From: Erinaceus europaeus
Lineage: Eukaryota; Chordata; Mammalia; Eulipotyphla; Erinaceidae
Direction: 5' to 3'
Length of the DNA stretch: 64,000 nucleotides
NCBI RefSeq assembly: GCF_950295315.1
Contig: NC_080176.1
Coordinates: forward strand, 32,825,006-32,889,005
Part shown: positions 10,612-20,513 of the stretch, piece by piece
Numbering within the stretch: position 1 is the first letter of the stretch
Layout: the number at the start of each line of letters is the position of its first letter
Program-made: the position numbers and the translations under genes
Notes under the pieces: generated by a model
The model's input: the letters and a program-made list of their open reading frames with translations, nothing else
Database searches by the model: none
Told to the model about the DNA's origin: nothing

Positions 10612-11235
10612 ACTGGCTTCAGATCAAAGGCTGAGGCTGGAGTAGTGCAGATGAAGAGTTGGAGGGGTCTCTGTTTTCTAAATAGCTAGTAGGCATATTT
10701 TAGTTATATTCCAAAAGGCCTGTGGTCATATACTAGTTTTTTTTTTTCCCCTTGAGCCTCAAATCTGATATGCAGGTGGATCTTAGTTATTGTCTGGGGA
10801 GATGATGTCATGGCTAGAAAAAGGACCAGAAAGATGGGTCAGGGAAGAAAGTAGCTCCCAAATATGGGAAAGCTGTATAAATATTGTTGATTTGATGTGA
10901 TCTGGGGCCCATATTTACCTTAGGAGCCCATGTGACCTCTGCACCCCTGTAAATATGAGCTCACAGTCTGTGGTCATGAGTACAAGCTGCCCCAATATCA
11001 GGACCTATCTTCTTCAGGTAGTAGATAGAGTATGTTGTCCAGCCTTCTATGCAACATTATCAGAGGATGAAACATTATCTATCACTGTTGATCCATGTTG
11101 AGGGTAAGGTCCTATGGGGGCTCACAAAGGGGTCTGTTTTTGTTGTTCCTGATAGAGATAATCGGTAACAATGGAGAGAGGGATTTATTTGAGGTCTAGG
11201 CCCATCATGTCTGTTTGGGAATCTCAGTGATTATT
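10612..11235 (-). mobile_element. Non-coding retroposon, copy c (5' module only)
   Basis: This is the reverse complement of the 5' module of copy b: marks corresponding to 8230, 8140, 8050, 7980, 7860, 7760 and 7640 occur in reversed order. The common 3' module and tail are absent, so the copy is broken on its 3' side. It abuts an L1 ORF2 piece at about 11236. Confidence 0.8.
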
Positions 11236-11995
11236 TATGATTCCATTGATTCATTCCCGGAAGTTACTGTCAGTGCACTCAGGCAAGCAAGAGATAGCAA
11301 AGAAATTCATACTGAAAAGGTAGTTAAACTATTATTATTGTATACATATGATATATGATAGCATGCCTAGAGAGCCCCACAGACTGTGCCACAAATTACT
11401 AGAAATCATCAATAAATTCAGCAAAGTAACAATACAAAATGAATACACATAAACATGTGGTGTTCCTAAACACAAATGATAAAACAAAGAAACATGAGGT
11501 ATTCTTGTTTACACCCCCAAAGGTAAGGTATCTTGGGGAGAATCTACTAAAGGTGGGAAAGGAACTTTACAAATATATAGGATATTATTAGAAACAGAGG
11601 GTTATATAAAGAAATAAACGATTGCCTCTTACGGGTCAAGGATTGAAGAATAAACATTATTACAGTGGCCAACTTTCCCAAAAGCAACCTATAGATTCAG
11701 TACAATCCTCATAAAAGTACCAAAGATATCCTTTTCAAGGAAATTGATCAACTTATCTGAAAACTTCATGTGGAACCACCAAAAACCAACAATAGGCAAG
11801 CACTGCTGAGAAAGAAAACTAAGGAAGTTTCATGCATACTAACCTCAGTTTCTACTACAAAGCAACAGTATTAAAACCAGCAAAGTATTGAAATAAAAAT
11901 AGGCATTCATTAATGGAAAAGAATAAAGTCAAGAAATAAACCCCTGCATATACAGACACCTGGTGGGTACTCCAATATAGTATCTTGGGGTAGGA
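11236..11995 (+). pseudogene. L1 ORF2 fragment (C-terminal half)
   Basis: This is a degraded ORF2 region downstream of the reverse transcriptase. The order TAGATTCAGTACAATCCTCATAAA, TTCATGTGGAACCACCAAAA, CAAAGCAACAGTATTAAAACCAGC follows the conserved mammalian L1 sequence in that segment. Stops and frameshifts are frequent, so it is an old copy. Confidence 0.75.
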
Positions 11996-13258
11996 AAGTG
12001 ATCATTGTTCCATGGGTTAGGCTTTCTGCTTTGCTGTACACACTGCTGAGTTTTCTTAGAACTGAAGAAAAGAATCCCAAACCCAAGTGGTCATTGATTG
12101 CTATGCTGTAGGCATAAAAGGCAGTAGGAAGTGAAAAACGAATGAGGGGTGGGTATGGGCTTTATTTCTTAAAAATCAGAATACTCTAAGGGAAATATAG
12201 CAAAATGTTGCCATCTATTAATCTGTCATTTGTTAATTATTTTCATATTTGTCCATATGTTTGAAGTAATTCAAACATTAAACTGAAGATTAATTTTCAA
12301 GGAAAAAAGACTGAAAGACAAAATGTTATTCCTTTTGAATAGGACTGTTTCCCCTTCTATCCTTATTTCCTATAATTTCAAACTAATTATATCATCTTTG
12401 CTACTTATGATTATGAAAAAATCCCACTATATAAAGTCTTCAAACTAAACAACTGAGATATAAGAGTGTGCTGATTAGCATGGCAAATGACAAAGCATAA
12501 AACGTGCTGAACCTTCATGCATTTGTGCTTTGCTCATAATTAGTGCACAATTATGTTGGAACTTGTACATATGGTGAAGAAAGAGCTGCTAATCAGTATC
12601 AGGTGGCATTCCATCTTATTTTACATCAGAAGTCACAGTTTCCTCTGGGCTGGGGATATTGTCCCTAGATGTTTGGTTCCTCCTTCCATTCCAGGGTTTC
12701 TTAAGCCTGGCTAATAACCCTCACCTGTTGAAAGAGTGATTCAGCAATATAAATGCAAACAAAACTGCAGGGGGAGTCTCAATCTACTTAGGAGAATAAA
12801 CTGTTTAATAGCTGTTAGCTCATTAAGTGTGGAAATGTAAATATTGTAGCTAATTAAATACAGTCTTACTTATTCATTTTAGCAAGATACAGCCAAGCAT
12901 CAATTACAGAATAAAATTTTAATGAATAAAGGAGATTAAAAAATACTCTGTATTTGCTAACATTAACTGCCCTCTGTTTTCAATTCCTGTGAATTACTAC
13001 CAAGCCTCATTACCCCATCCTGTAGGACTCTATCTTCATGTACTCCAGGCCTGCACCCACACAGCTCTATTTGGCTGTAGGAAAACATTCCTGTTGGTCT
13101 CCCAGACTTACTGGAAATTCACTGACTTTATAATTAAGGTCATGCCTGAGGCAAGGATACTTCTCTGTCTTTTCTTCCTCTTACTTTCCTACCTCACCCC
13201 TCCCCTTCTTCCTCCTAACTGGTGACTTGAACTTACTAGTTTAATGAAAAGCATTAAA
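11996..13258. other. Unique AT-rich DNA; candidate conserved non-coding element
   Basis: No repeat or gene was recognised. Between about 12440 and 12960 the sequence has many TAAT/ATTA homeodomain-type cores, a CAGGTG E-box (12600) and little sign of repeat decay. This composition is often seen in conserved enhancers, but composition alone cannot prove it. Confidence 0.35.
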
Positions 13259-13318
13259 GTCTATGGCCATACCACCCTGAACACACCCCATCTTGTCTGA
13301 AGAGCATTAAAGCAGGCA
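13259..13318 (+). pseudogene. 5S rRNA pseudogene fragment
   Basis: GTCTATGGCCATACCACCCT followed by GAACACACCCCATCTTGTCTGA matches the 5' half of mammalian 5S rRNA with a few transitions, mostly at former CpG sites. The match fades after about 42 bases, and the internal-promoter box C region is not recognisable. It is a truncated, non-functional copy. Confidence 0.75.
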
Positions 13319-13488
13319 GAAGAGAAGGTCCACAAAACTCCCTCTGCTGTGTAGCTGGTCAGTAGCCTGGCCCTCTCTGTGTGTCTCTATGGACCCCATT
13401 ACTTGTGATCATTTTTCAAAAAAGTCTTCTCTACATTATTAACTGTCCTCTCTACTGGACCTTTCCTGTACAAACAAACTGTTACACT

Positions 13489-13665
13489 TTTGTTGCTGTT
13501 TGTTTGTTTGTTTGTTGGAGCTGGGGTCTCCAGTGTGAGAGATTTAATCACTTCAGGCTATTTCATTCAGACAGAAAAAGAAACAGAGAAAGGGAAAGAT
13601 ACTACAGCATTGGAGCTCTACCTACCTCTGGTGCCATAACAATTCCCATTCTACCACACACCCAA
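13489..13665 (-). mobile_element. Diverged inverted SINE
   Basis: A GTTT run, GGAGCTGGGGTCTCCAG, TTTCATTCAGACAGAAAAAG and a purine-rich stretch follow the pattern of the old inverted SINE group also seen at 30006 and 30470. It sits inside the L2 remnant. Confidence 0.5.
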
Positions 13666-14283
13666 GGTCACCAATGACTTCCATTTTGTTGCATTCAGTG
13701 ACTTTCTTCTGCTTTATCCCATCACTAGGGTAGTCACCTATTGATATTCACTATATGCTATGGCAGTCGTCACTATATAACAATTTATTAGAATGTGAAT
13801 GTTGAGAATGGAAAGAGACACCAGTAATAATAGTGACAGGACAACAGATGGACCCAAATCAGAAATTTGTGTCCAGAAAATCAGGAAGGAGGCAGAGTAT
13901 CTGACCTATCATGGTTGATACCTTGAAGTCTCTTAATCTCTTGTCTTAAGGTAGATATCTATCTAGTCTTGGGCCCTCCCCACCCATCCCTTACTATGCT
14001 GGTTACCCCTAACAGCATAGACATCGAAATATTTAAGTGTCTGGGGTGTGGTTGGAATTTTTCTCAGCCTCCTCGACTGCTGGGTGTTCTCATTTATTCT
14101 CACAGCCAGTGCTCAAGGATGATGAGATGTATCTCTTTCCTAAAACTTTTCTCTAAATTCTAAGCCTGAGTATCCCATTATCTCTTCAAGTTCTTCACTT
14201 TGATATCTGATAGACATTCCAATCTTTTTATTTATCTATTATTTAGATCTGGCTCCAGATGACCATTTTATCTCCACTCCCCA

Positions 14284-14478
14284 ATTTTTACTAGATAGGA
14301 CAGAGAGAAATTGAGTAGAGGGAGAAATTGAGGTAGAGAGTGAGAGAGAAAAAGAGATACCTGCAGGCTTGCTTCACTGCTTGTGAAGTGTCCCCCTTGC
14401 AGGTGAAGAGTAGGGGCTTAAATTCTGGTCCTTGTACGTGGTAAGGTACGGTTAATCAGGTGCACCACCACCTAGACC
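14284..14478 (-). mobile_element. tRNA-derived SINE (short form), inverted
   Basis: ATAGGACAGAGAGAAATTGAG, ACCTGCAGGCTTGCTTCACT, GTGAAGTG and GGTGCACCACCACCTAGACC give the standard inverted short form. No clear target duplication was found. Confidence 0.8.
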
Positions 14479-14744
14479 TAACATTTCAATCTTAGCATGT
14501 CATACTTCTTCCCACAAGATATGTTTGTATCACATTCTTGAAACCATCAGTAAGTATTAAGTCTTTCCCACCAGTTTCTTAAGACTAAATCCTTTACTCT
14601 GAATGGCTTAGCCTTGGCTCTCCTCATCATCTATTCAACAATTTTTTTTCCTTTTGTCTCTACCTTCAGAGTATCCAGATTTGGACCTATTGTTGCCATG
14701 CTGGGCAAATATACCACCAACTATTTTAGACTACTGTTAAAATT

Positions 14745-15105
14745 TTGATGCTAGAGGGATAGCTTATCATGTACAGTATCTACACAATATCTACACTGAC
14801 ATGCAGGGATGCATTGGATCGACCTTCTCGTGGTGCATCCCGTGAGTACCCATTCATTGGGGAAACTGACGATCCTTCCTAGCCAACTGAATCCACATGG
14901 ATCCCAGTCACTTTCAAAGCCAGCAACAAGCAGCTCCTGACAGCTTTCAACCTGACCTGTTGACTGGCTACGGAAGAAGGGCAAACGCTAGAAGAAGAAC
15001 TGACATGCACACAATCCAAGTTCTAAACTCAATGCCAGATAGGATGTGCTATGGTAACAGAAAAAGATTTAACTCTCTCTCCTTCTTTCTATCTGAATAA
15101 AAAAA
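14745..15105 (+). repeat. Unidentified repeat, copy A (contains a near-perfect block shared with 31308)
   Basis: The unit begins near GATGCTAGAGGGATAGCTTATC, which is loosely reminiscent of a tRNA A box, and has GGATCGACC, a possible B box. It ends with TCTATCTGAATAAAAAAATG, so it could itself be a SINE-like retroposon. The block at 14897-14998 matches 31308-31410 at every base except one inserted G. I do not recognise the family. A 67-codon frame opens at 14897, but the one-base difference between copies changes its frame, so coding is unlikely. Confidence 0.5.
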
Positions 15106-15535
15106 TGACCTGGAGTGATTAAATAATACACACGCAAGTTCCTTTTTCAACCAAAGAAAGAAAACAAAAACAAAACAAGCAAAGAAGAAAATCCCAGACC
15201 TCTAACAATGACAGCTTCAGCCCTTGCCCTCTTTCAGTCTAAACGCCACATAACAGTGAGATGGCTCCCCATCACTTTCCAAACTAGAAGGCATGGTCTG
15301 GCAAGGTAAAATAGGTATGCCAAATTATAGCACTGACTTCCTCCTCTAATCTTCCACATAGGATTCCTGTTTGTATCTGGCTGGACTACATTCTATTCCT
15401 TCTCTTGAAGCACCTTTCTCTCTGATTTCCTGTGATTTACTTTCCTCTCTTTAATGCCTTTTCTCAGAGATTATCTTCTTAAAAACATCCTCAGATCTAT
15501 TTCAACAACAATTCCCTGAATTGGTGTGTGTGTGG

Positions 15536-15603
15536 GGGGGTCGAACCCTGGTCTTGGCACATAGTACTATGTGCACTTAACTGGGTACACCAGTACACGG
15601 CCT
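15536..15603 (-). mobile_element. SINE head fragment, inverted
   Basis: GGGTCGAACCCTGGTC, CTATGTGCACTTAACTGGGT and ACCAGTACACGGCC represent the tRNA-like head of the short-form SINE, with the body missing. Confidence 0.65.
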
Positions 15604-15735
15604 GCTCATGTTAGCTTACTTAAAGGTTGACTGTCATCATGATAATGATATCCAGTTCACTGTAAGCTCTCTGAAGAGAGCCTCTACCTATGTCTGACAC
15701 AATAGGTGTTCAAGAAATAGTTGCTAAATGGCCTT

Positions 15736-16271
15736 TATCTTGAGTTTATGTAACATTTTAAGTGCCTGATTTTGCATTTATTGCAAATATTTTAAGAAAT
15801 TGTCCTAAATTTTATGTAACACATCTGTATCTTAGTTTAGTACTAGAATATATTGTTCCCATGCAATTTCAATGCCACTTTTCTGTACATAAATTGTTAT
15901 ATTGCAATAAATTGTGTTCTCAGAGACCATTACAGATTGCCAGGCTTTTATAGTTTACTAATAGACTATCATTAAGTTTTCTTTGCTACTGTCTCTAGCA
16001 TATGCCTTATTTATTTTTCAGCAAAATAAGGATCAAGGGTAGATCTGTCTCCTCACAGTTCAATGCATAAAATTTGGGACAACATTCATTGTGGATATAT
16101 TGAAATCTGTTCATAGGGGTTGTTTGTAAATCATGATTATAATGGTTGTACTGACAAAGAGGACCACCACCACTTCTATTTCCCTTTTGCAGGCTGGAAA
16201 TGAAAAGCCAAACTTTGGAACCTAATGTCTAAGATGGAATTGAAACTCAAGTATTTTCCTCTGAGTTCAAA
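15736..16271. other. Unique AT-rich DNA, no gene seen
   Basis: No element was identified. The 63-residue frame at 15762-15953 has no recognisable domain. Confidence 0.5.
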
Positions 16272-16400
16272 GTTCTTCTCAAAGTATGATTTAAAAAATA
16301 CCTGTTAAAAATCACCTGTACTGACAATTTCTCCACTAAACCTACCAGATCAGAATCTCTAGGACTGGAGCCCTGAAATCTCTAATTTTATTGTAGAGTT
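16272..16400 (+). mobile_element. MER5A-like hAT relic
   Basis: TTCTCAAAGTATGATTT, AAAATCACCTGTACTG, CTACCAGATCAGAATCTCTA and GGAGCCCTGAAATCTCTAAT follow MER5A in order. It is decayed and non-coding. Confidence 0.65.
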
Positions 16401-16748
16401 TGAGATCAATTTTGCTGTATTAACTTTCAGAACAGAAGTAAGAACTACTTTGCATTTCTGCCCCATTAGGAAAGCATAAGAGAATTTTTATTAGTATCAA
16501 ACTCAAACACTAGTAGAACTATTTTTCTGCAAGTCAGGTGAGGATTTTATTCACTTACCCACCATCCACTCATTTATTCATTTCTGTATATGTCGCTGGG
16601 TATATGCATGTGGAGCCTGAGCTAGACCTTATGTTAATCACCTGGTAAGGCATGTACCCTATCCACAGAGTTATCTCTCAGACCTCTTTTTCTGATGAAA
16701 TTTGTTGATATATATAGTTGTAAAATTTGTGTCAATAAAGAATAGTTC

Positions 16749-16854
16749 TCTCTCTCTCTCTCTCTCTCTCTTTTTCTTCCAATGTTATCTCTGGGACTTG
16801 GTGCCTCTACAATGAATCCACTGCTCCTGATGGCTCACTCTTTCTTTCTTTCAC

Positions 16855-16900
<46 letters not shown>

Positions 16901-17174
16901 TTCCTCTCTCTCTCTTTCTTTTTTCCCTTCCTTTCTTCCTTCCTTCCTTCCTTCTTTCCTTCCTTCCTTTCTTTTTCTTTCTTTTTTCTTCCTTTTTTTT
17001 TTTGTTATTGGATAGGACAGAGAGAAATTGAGAGCAGAGGGGTAGATAGAGAGGGAAAGATAAAGATAGATATCTGCAGAACTGATTCACTACTCATGAA
17101 GCTTCCCCTTCAGGTGAGGAGCCAGGGGCAGATCCTTGCACTTAGTACTTAACCGGGTATGCCAAGACCTGGTC
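16749..17174 (-). mobile_element. Long-form SINE, inverted, with internal microsatellite
   Basis: The SINE tail side (CTCTGGGACTTGGTGCC, AATGAATCCACTGCTCCTGA) and head side (TAGGACAGAGAGAAATTGAG, CTGCAGAACTGATTCACTAC, AACCGGGTATGCC) are separated by a 150-base TTTC/CTTC tract at 16846-16995. A TC dinucleotide run lies just outside at 16749-16770. The microsatellite sits where other copies have the TTTTGTTGCCCTTGTTG linker. Confidence 0.85.
16846..16995. repeat. TTTC/CTTC microsatellite inside a SINE
   Basis: Tetranucleotide runs of TTTC, then CTTC/CCTT. The Ser/Phe/Leu-rich and Lys/Arg-rich frames here are artefacts. Confidence 0.95.
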
Positions 17175-17589
17175 TAGGCCATGCCGATCTAAGGACAGAA
17201 ATGGTAGAAAACCTCTTAAAACATCATTCTGAGATAAACCTCATAGTATTACATGCTGTACAGCTTTCAGAGGCAGACTTCTGTGGTGAATATACACTAT
17301 GAAATAGTTCCCTGAGGAAAATCTCAGCGTTTGTGTTGTTGGATCATCCCTGGCTGCTCCTGACCTTCTCCCAGACTAGATTAGAGGAAGAGACTGTCTC
17401 AGACTGAAAGGACAAATAATTATATAATTGGGTAACAATCAGATTCGTAGGGAAGTGGGCCAAAAATTGCTATACAAAAACACTTCAATAAACATGCTCA
17501 GTGTTCCATTTCCTGAATGGTTCCAAGATTCCCTGCTTGAATGTTTCATTTCCCTCCCCGTCCCCTTTGGACCCCATAGAGATGGACTC
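17175..17589. other. Unique DNA, no gene seen
   Basis: No repeat or gene was recognised between the two SINEs. Confidence 0.5.
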
Positions 17590-17805
17590 TACAGCCTGAC
17601 CCTCATTCTCTCCCCCTCTCTGTCTTCCCCTCCTCACTTGATTTCTCTTTGTCCTATCCAACAACAACAACAGCAGTAACAACAATAACAAAGATAACAA
17701 CAAGGGCAACAAAAATGGGAAAAAATGACGTCCAGGATCATAGGATTCCTAGTGCAGGCACTGAGCCCCAGCAATAACCCTGGAGGCAAAAAAGAAAAGA
17801 AAGGG
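17590..17805 (+). mobile_element. Long-form SINE lacking its head
   Basis: The pyrimidine tract (TCTCCCCCTCTCTGTCTTCC), CAACAACAACAGCAG linker, GCAGGCACTGAGCCCCAGCA and AACCCTGGAGGCAAAAAAG tail are present, while the tRNA-like head is missing. A second SINE joins the tail. Confidence 0.8.
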
Positions 17806-17977
17806 GTGGGAGAGATAGCATAATGGTTATGCAAACACTCTCATGCCTGAGGCTCCAAAGTCCCAGGTTCAATCCCCCACACACCACCATAAGCCAGAGC
17901 TGAGCAGTGCTCTGGTCTTTCTCTTCATGTCTCTCTCTGTCTGCATCTCTCTCAAAAATAAAATTAAAAAATTTTAA
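17806..17977 (+). mobile_element. SINE, CATAATGG-head form
   Basis: This is the clearest copy of the third SINE form. Its A box is within GAGATAGCATAATGGTTATG and its B box within CCCAGGTTCAATCCCCCAC. CACCATAAGCCAGAGCTGAG and a CTCTCAAAAATAAAATT tail follow. It appears to have landed in the tail of the preceding SINE. Confidence 0.85.
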
Positions 17978-18756
17978 AAAGTCCATGTCCAGTGGAGAAG
18001 CAATTACAGAAGCCAGACATTCCATTCACCTTCTGCACCCCATAAAGATCTTTGTCCACTTGCCCTCAATGTGGATCAACACTGGTAAGAACTACCCTAT
18101 TCTCCAAAGGGAAGTTGGGTAAATATAGCAGAATATGGGCCCAAGATCAAATTGATGGGGTTTAGAGTTAACAATATTTACATACCTTTCCATATTTGGG
18201 AACAACTTTCTGTCCTGATTCAGCTTTCCAGTCGTATTTCCAACACCATTGCCTCAGACAATAACTAGCCCACCTGCATGTTAGCTATCAGGCTCAGGCA
18301 AAAATTAGTAAAGTCATGGGTCTCTTGGAATATACCTAAAATAGACCTACTGTCTTTTCCCAAAATGGAGACCCCAAATCTCACCTTTCTTACCTTTGGT
18401 TTCCTTATTATGAAACAATTTGTTCTGCTTTATGTCTTAATGCTTTTTCAGCCATAGAACTGCAGATGCTACCATGACACCAACCTGACGTCCCTGGGCA
18501 GACGACCCACCAATGTGTCCTGGAACCCCACCTCTCTAGAGTCCTGCTCGACTAGGGAAAGATAGAGATAGGCTGGGAGTATGGATCAATCTGCCTATGT
18601 CCATGTCCAGCAGAGAAGCAATTACAGAAGCTAGACCTTCCACATTCTGTTCTCAGAAGGATAAAGAATAGGAAAGCTTCCAGTGGAGAGGATGGAATAT
18701 AGAACTCTGATGGTGGGAACTGTGTGGAACTGTACCCTTCTTATCCTATAGTCTTT

Positions 18757-18931
18757 TAAAAAAATTAATTATCTTTATTTATTGGATAGAGACAGCTAGA
18801 AATTGAGAGAGGGAGAGAGAGAGCCACCTGCAGCCCTGCCTCCCCCCTGTAGGTGGGGACTGGGGGCTTGAACCTAGGTCCTTGCACATTGTAACATGTG
18901 CACTCAACCAAGTGTGCCACCTCCCTGCCCC
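18757..18931 (-). mobile_element. Short-form SINE nested in copy d
   Basis: This is inverted, with a complete short body. ATCCTAT(A/G)GT(C)TTTT flanks it at 18743-18757 and 18932-18944. Confidence 0.85.
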
Positions 18932-18952
18932 ATCCTATGGTTTTGTTGATCA

Positions 18953-18958
18953 TTATTA

Positions 18959-18991
<33 letters not shown>
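18953..18991. repeat. (TAA)n microsatellite in a retroposon tail
   Basis: About 13 TAA units where the tail of other copies reads TTAAATCACTAATAAA. Confidence 0.95.
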
Positions 18992-18995
<4 letters not shown>

Positions 18996-19157
18996 CTTTG
19001 GCTATACTCCCTCAGGGATAAAGAATAGGGAAACTTCTAATGGGGAGAGAGAGGGGACATAGAACTCTGGTGGTGGGAACTGAATTATATGGAATTGTAC
19101 CCAATCTTATCCCACAATTCTGTCAATTATTATTAAATCACTAATAAAAAAGGCAGG
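18996..19157 (+). mobile_element. Retroposon 3' end, 5'-truncated
   Basis: A second 3' end directly follows copy d: GGGATAAAGAATAGGGAAAC, GGTGGTGGGAACTGAA, then TATTAAATCACTAATAAAAAAGG. This tail shares TAAATCACTAAT with the L1 3'UTR end at 52393. Confidence 0.8.
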
Positions 19158-20032
19158 ATGAGTGAGAACTATGGAACTGCACAAGAGCTGACAGCATGGG
19201 CATGTGAGAAAGCCAAGAAATGCAAGTTAGTTTCAAAATATATACATTAATTTTAAAAATAATAGTTTCCCAAGGCTACTCCACCATAGCTCTACCACAG
19301 CTCTGCTCTAAAAGTCCCTTTTTAAAAATATTAAAATATTTTCACACACACACACCACCACCACCACCACCACCACCACAATCATGGAACATATCTGGGC
19401 TTCACATATGCAATTCCTGTGCTCTACATACTAAGCCACCTCCCCAGTCAATAAAAATTTTTTAAGTTCAACTAATCTGACTGTACAGTAAATAAAAATG
19501 TCTAAATAACAAATGAGTTCCACTAATTGATTACAGGTCAAGTGATATTTCTAAGTTCTTTCCCTGTCTCCTGAGGAAATGGATAGATCTATTCATCAAG
19601 TCTGCAGACTTCAGAGAATATCACTGCAATTAAGACTTAGCAGAAACCTGGAAGGTGATTCTAGAGACAAATAAGGTCATTTTCAGCCACAGCCAATGCA
19701 TGTTCATTACTGGCTGCCACACTCACTCTGTCCAGCCAGAGTCCAGTGGGGACAGCTGGCACAGTGACTGTAAGTCCAGCCCACATATGGTCTAGGACCA
19801 CCTGAGTTTGACATTGTGTTCAGCAGCAATCAGGCCAGGAGGAAGTGAGAACAGCTCCTTTTCTGTAATTCCACAGGGACCTTTCTAGTAAGAAGGGATC
19901 CTAGCAAAACGCTGGGACCTTGGTAGTAGGATAACAGATGTACTAGCCTGTCACCAATCCCATGGTCATCAGCAACTGCCAGAAGGGATTATCAAGGAGG
20001 AAAAGGATGGGCTAAGGAATCCCTGGTGAGTT
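19158..20032. other. Unique DNA with (CCA)n tract, no gene seen
   Basis: A CACCACCACC tract lies at about 19352-19380. Otherwise no element was recognised. Confidence 0.5.
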
Positions 20033-20047
20033 CTCTAAGTGTCTTTT

Positions 20048-20315
20048 TAAAAATTTATTTGTTTTCCCTTTTGTTGCCCTTTTAAAAAAATTGTTGTTGT
20101 AACTGATGTCATCATTGTTAGATAGGATGAAGAGAAATTGAGAGAGGAGGGGAAGACAGAGAGGGAGAGAAAGATAGACACCTGCATACCTGCTTCACCG
20201 CTTGTGAAGCGACCCTCCTGCAGGTGGGGAGCCGGGGTCTCAAATTGGGATCCTTACATCCATCCTTGCACTTTGCACCACATGCGCTTAGCCCACTGCG
20301 CTACCGCCCGACTCC
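20048..20315 (-). mobile_element. Long-form tRNA-derived SINE
   Basis: Inverted and near full length. A 15-bp duplication, CTCTAAGTGTCTTTT, lies at 20033-20047 and 20316-20330. This is among the cleanest insertions in the window and probably young. Confidence 0.92.
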
Positions 20316-20344
20316 CTCTAAGTGTCTTTTAAGAAATTGTATAT

Positions 20345-20513
20345 ATCCCATAATGACCCTGGGCCCATGTTCCCAGAGGGATAAAGAATAGGAAAGCTGT
20401 CAAGGGAGGGAATGAGATATGGAATTCTGGTGGTGGGAATTGTGTGAAATTGTACCCCTCTTATCCTATGGTCAGTGTTTCCATTTTATAAATAAAAATA
20501 TAAAAAAAAGAAA
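20345..20513 (+). mobile_element. Retroposon 3' end, copy e
   Basis: Only the last 170 bases are present: CCATAATGACCCTGGGCCCA, GGGATAAAGAATAGGAAAGC, GGTGGTGGGAATTGTGTG and CTTATCCTATGG, with a TAAATAAAAATATAAAAAAAAG tail. It is severely 5'-truncated, as is usual for L1-driven insertions. Confidence 0.85.

Larger units (their letters stand above)
13370..15735 (+). mobile_element. L2 (CR1-like LINE) 3' region, broken up
   Basis: The phrase CAAGGTCACCAATGACTTCC at about 13665 is the L2 ORF2 region encoding a KVTNDF-like string. The 3' end at 15651-15735 (TTCACTGTAAGCTCTCTGAAG then TAGGTGTTCAAGAAATAGTTG) matches the L2 terminus. Pyrimidine-rich sequence between is consistent with L2 3' sequence but is heavily decayed. 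Younger insertions at 13489, 14284, 14745 and 15536 interrupt it. Confidence 0.55.
17978..18995 (+). mobile_element. Non-coding retroposon, copy d
   Basis: The 5' module at 18055-18390 carries TCAAATTGATGGGGTTTA, CAGACAATAACTAG and the TATCAGGCTCAGGC mark. The common 3' module follows at 18395-18750. A displaced slice of the 3' module (17984-18050, GAGAAGCAATTACAGAAGCC) precedes the 5' module. The tail is split by a SINE at 18757-18931 and then ends in a (TAA)n expansion. Confidence 0.75.

Noticed and set aside
14897..15100. Open frame of 67 codons starting with the shared 102-nt block
   Set aside because: The sister block at 31308 has one extra base that changes the frame and gives a stop after 31 codons, and the frame resembles no family known to me. 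Called a repeat, not a gene.
16782..17090. Ser/Phe/Leu-rich and Lys/Arg-rich frames on opposite strands
   Set aside because: Both are readings of the TTTC/CTTC tract inside a SINE.
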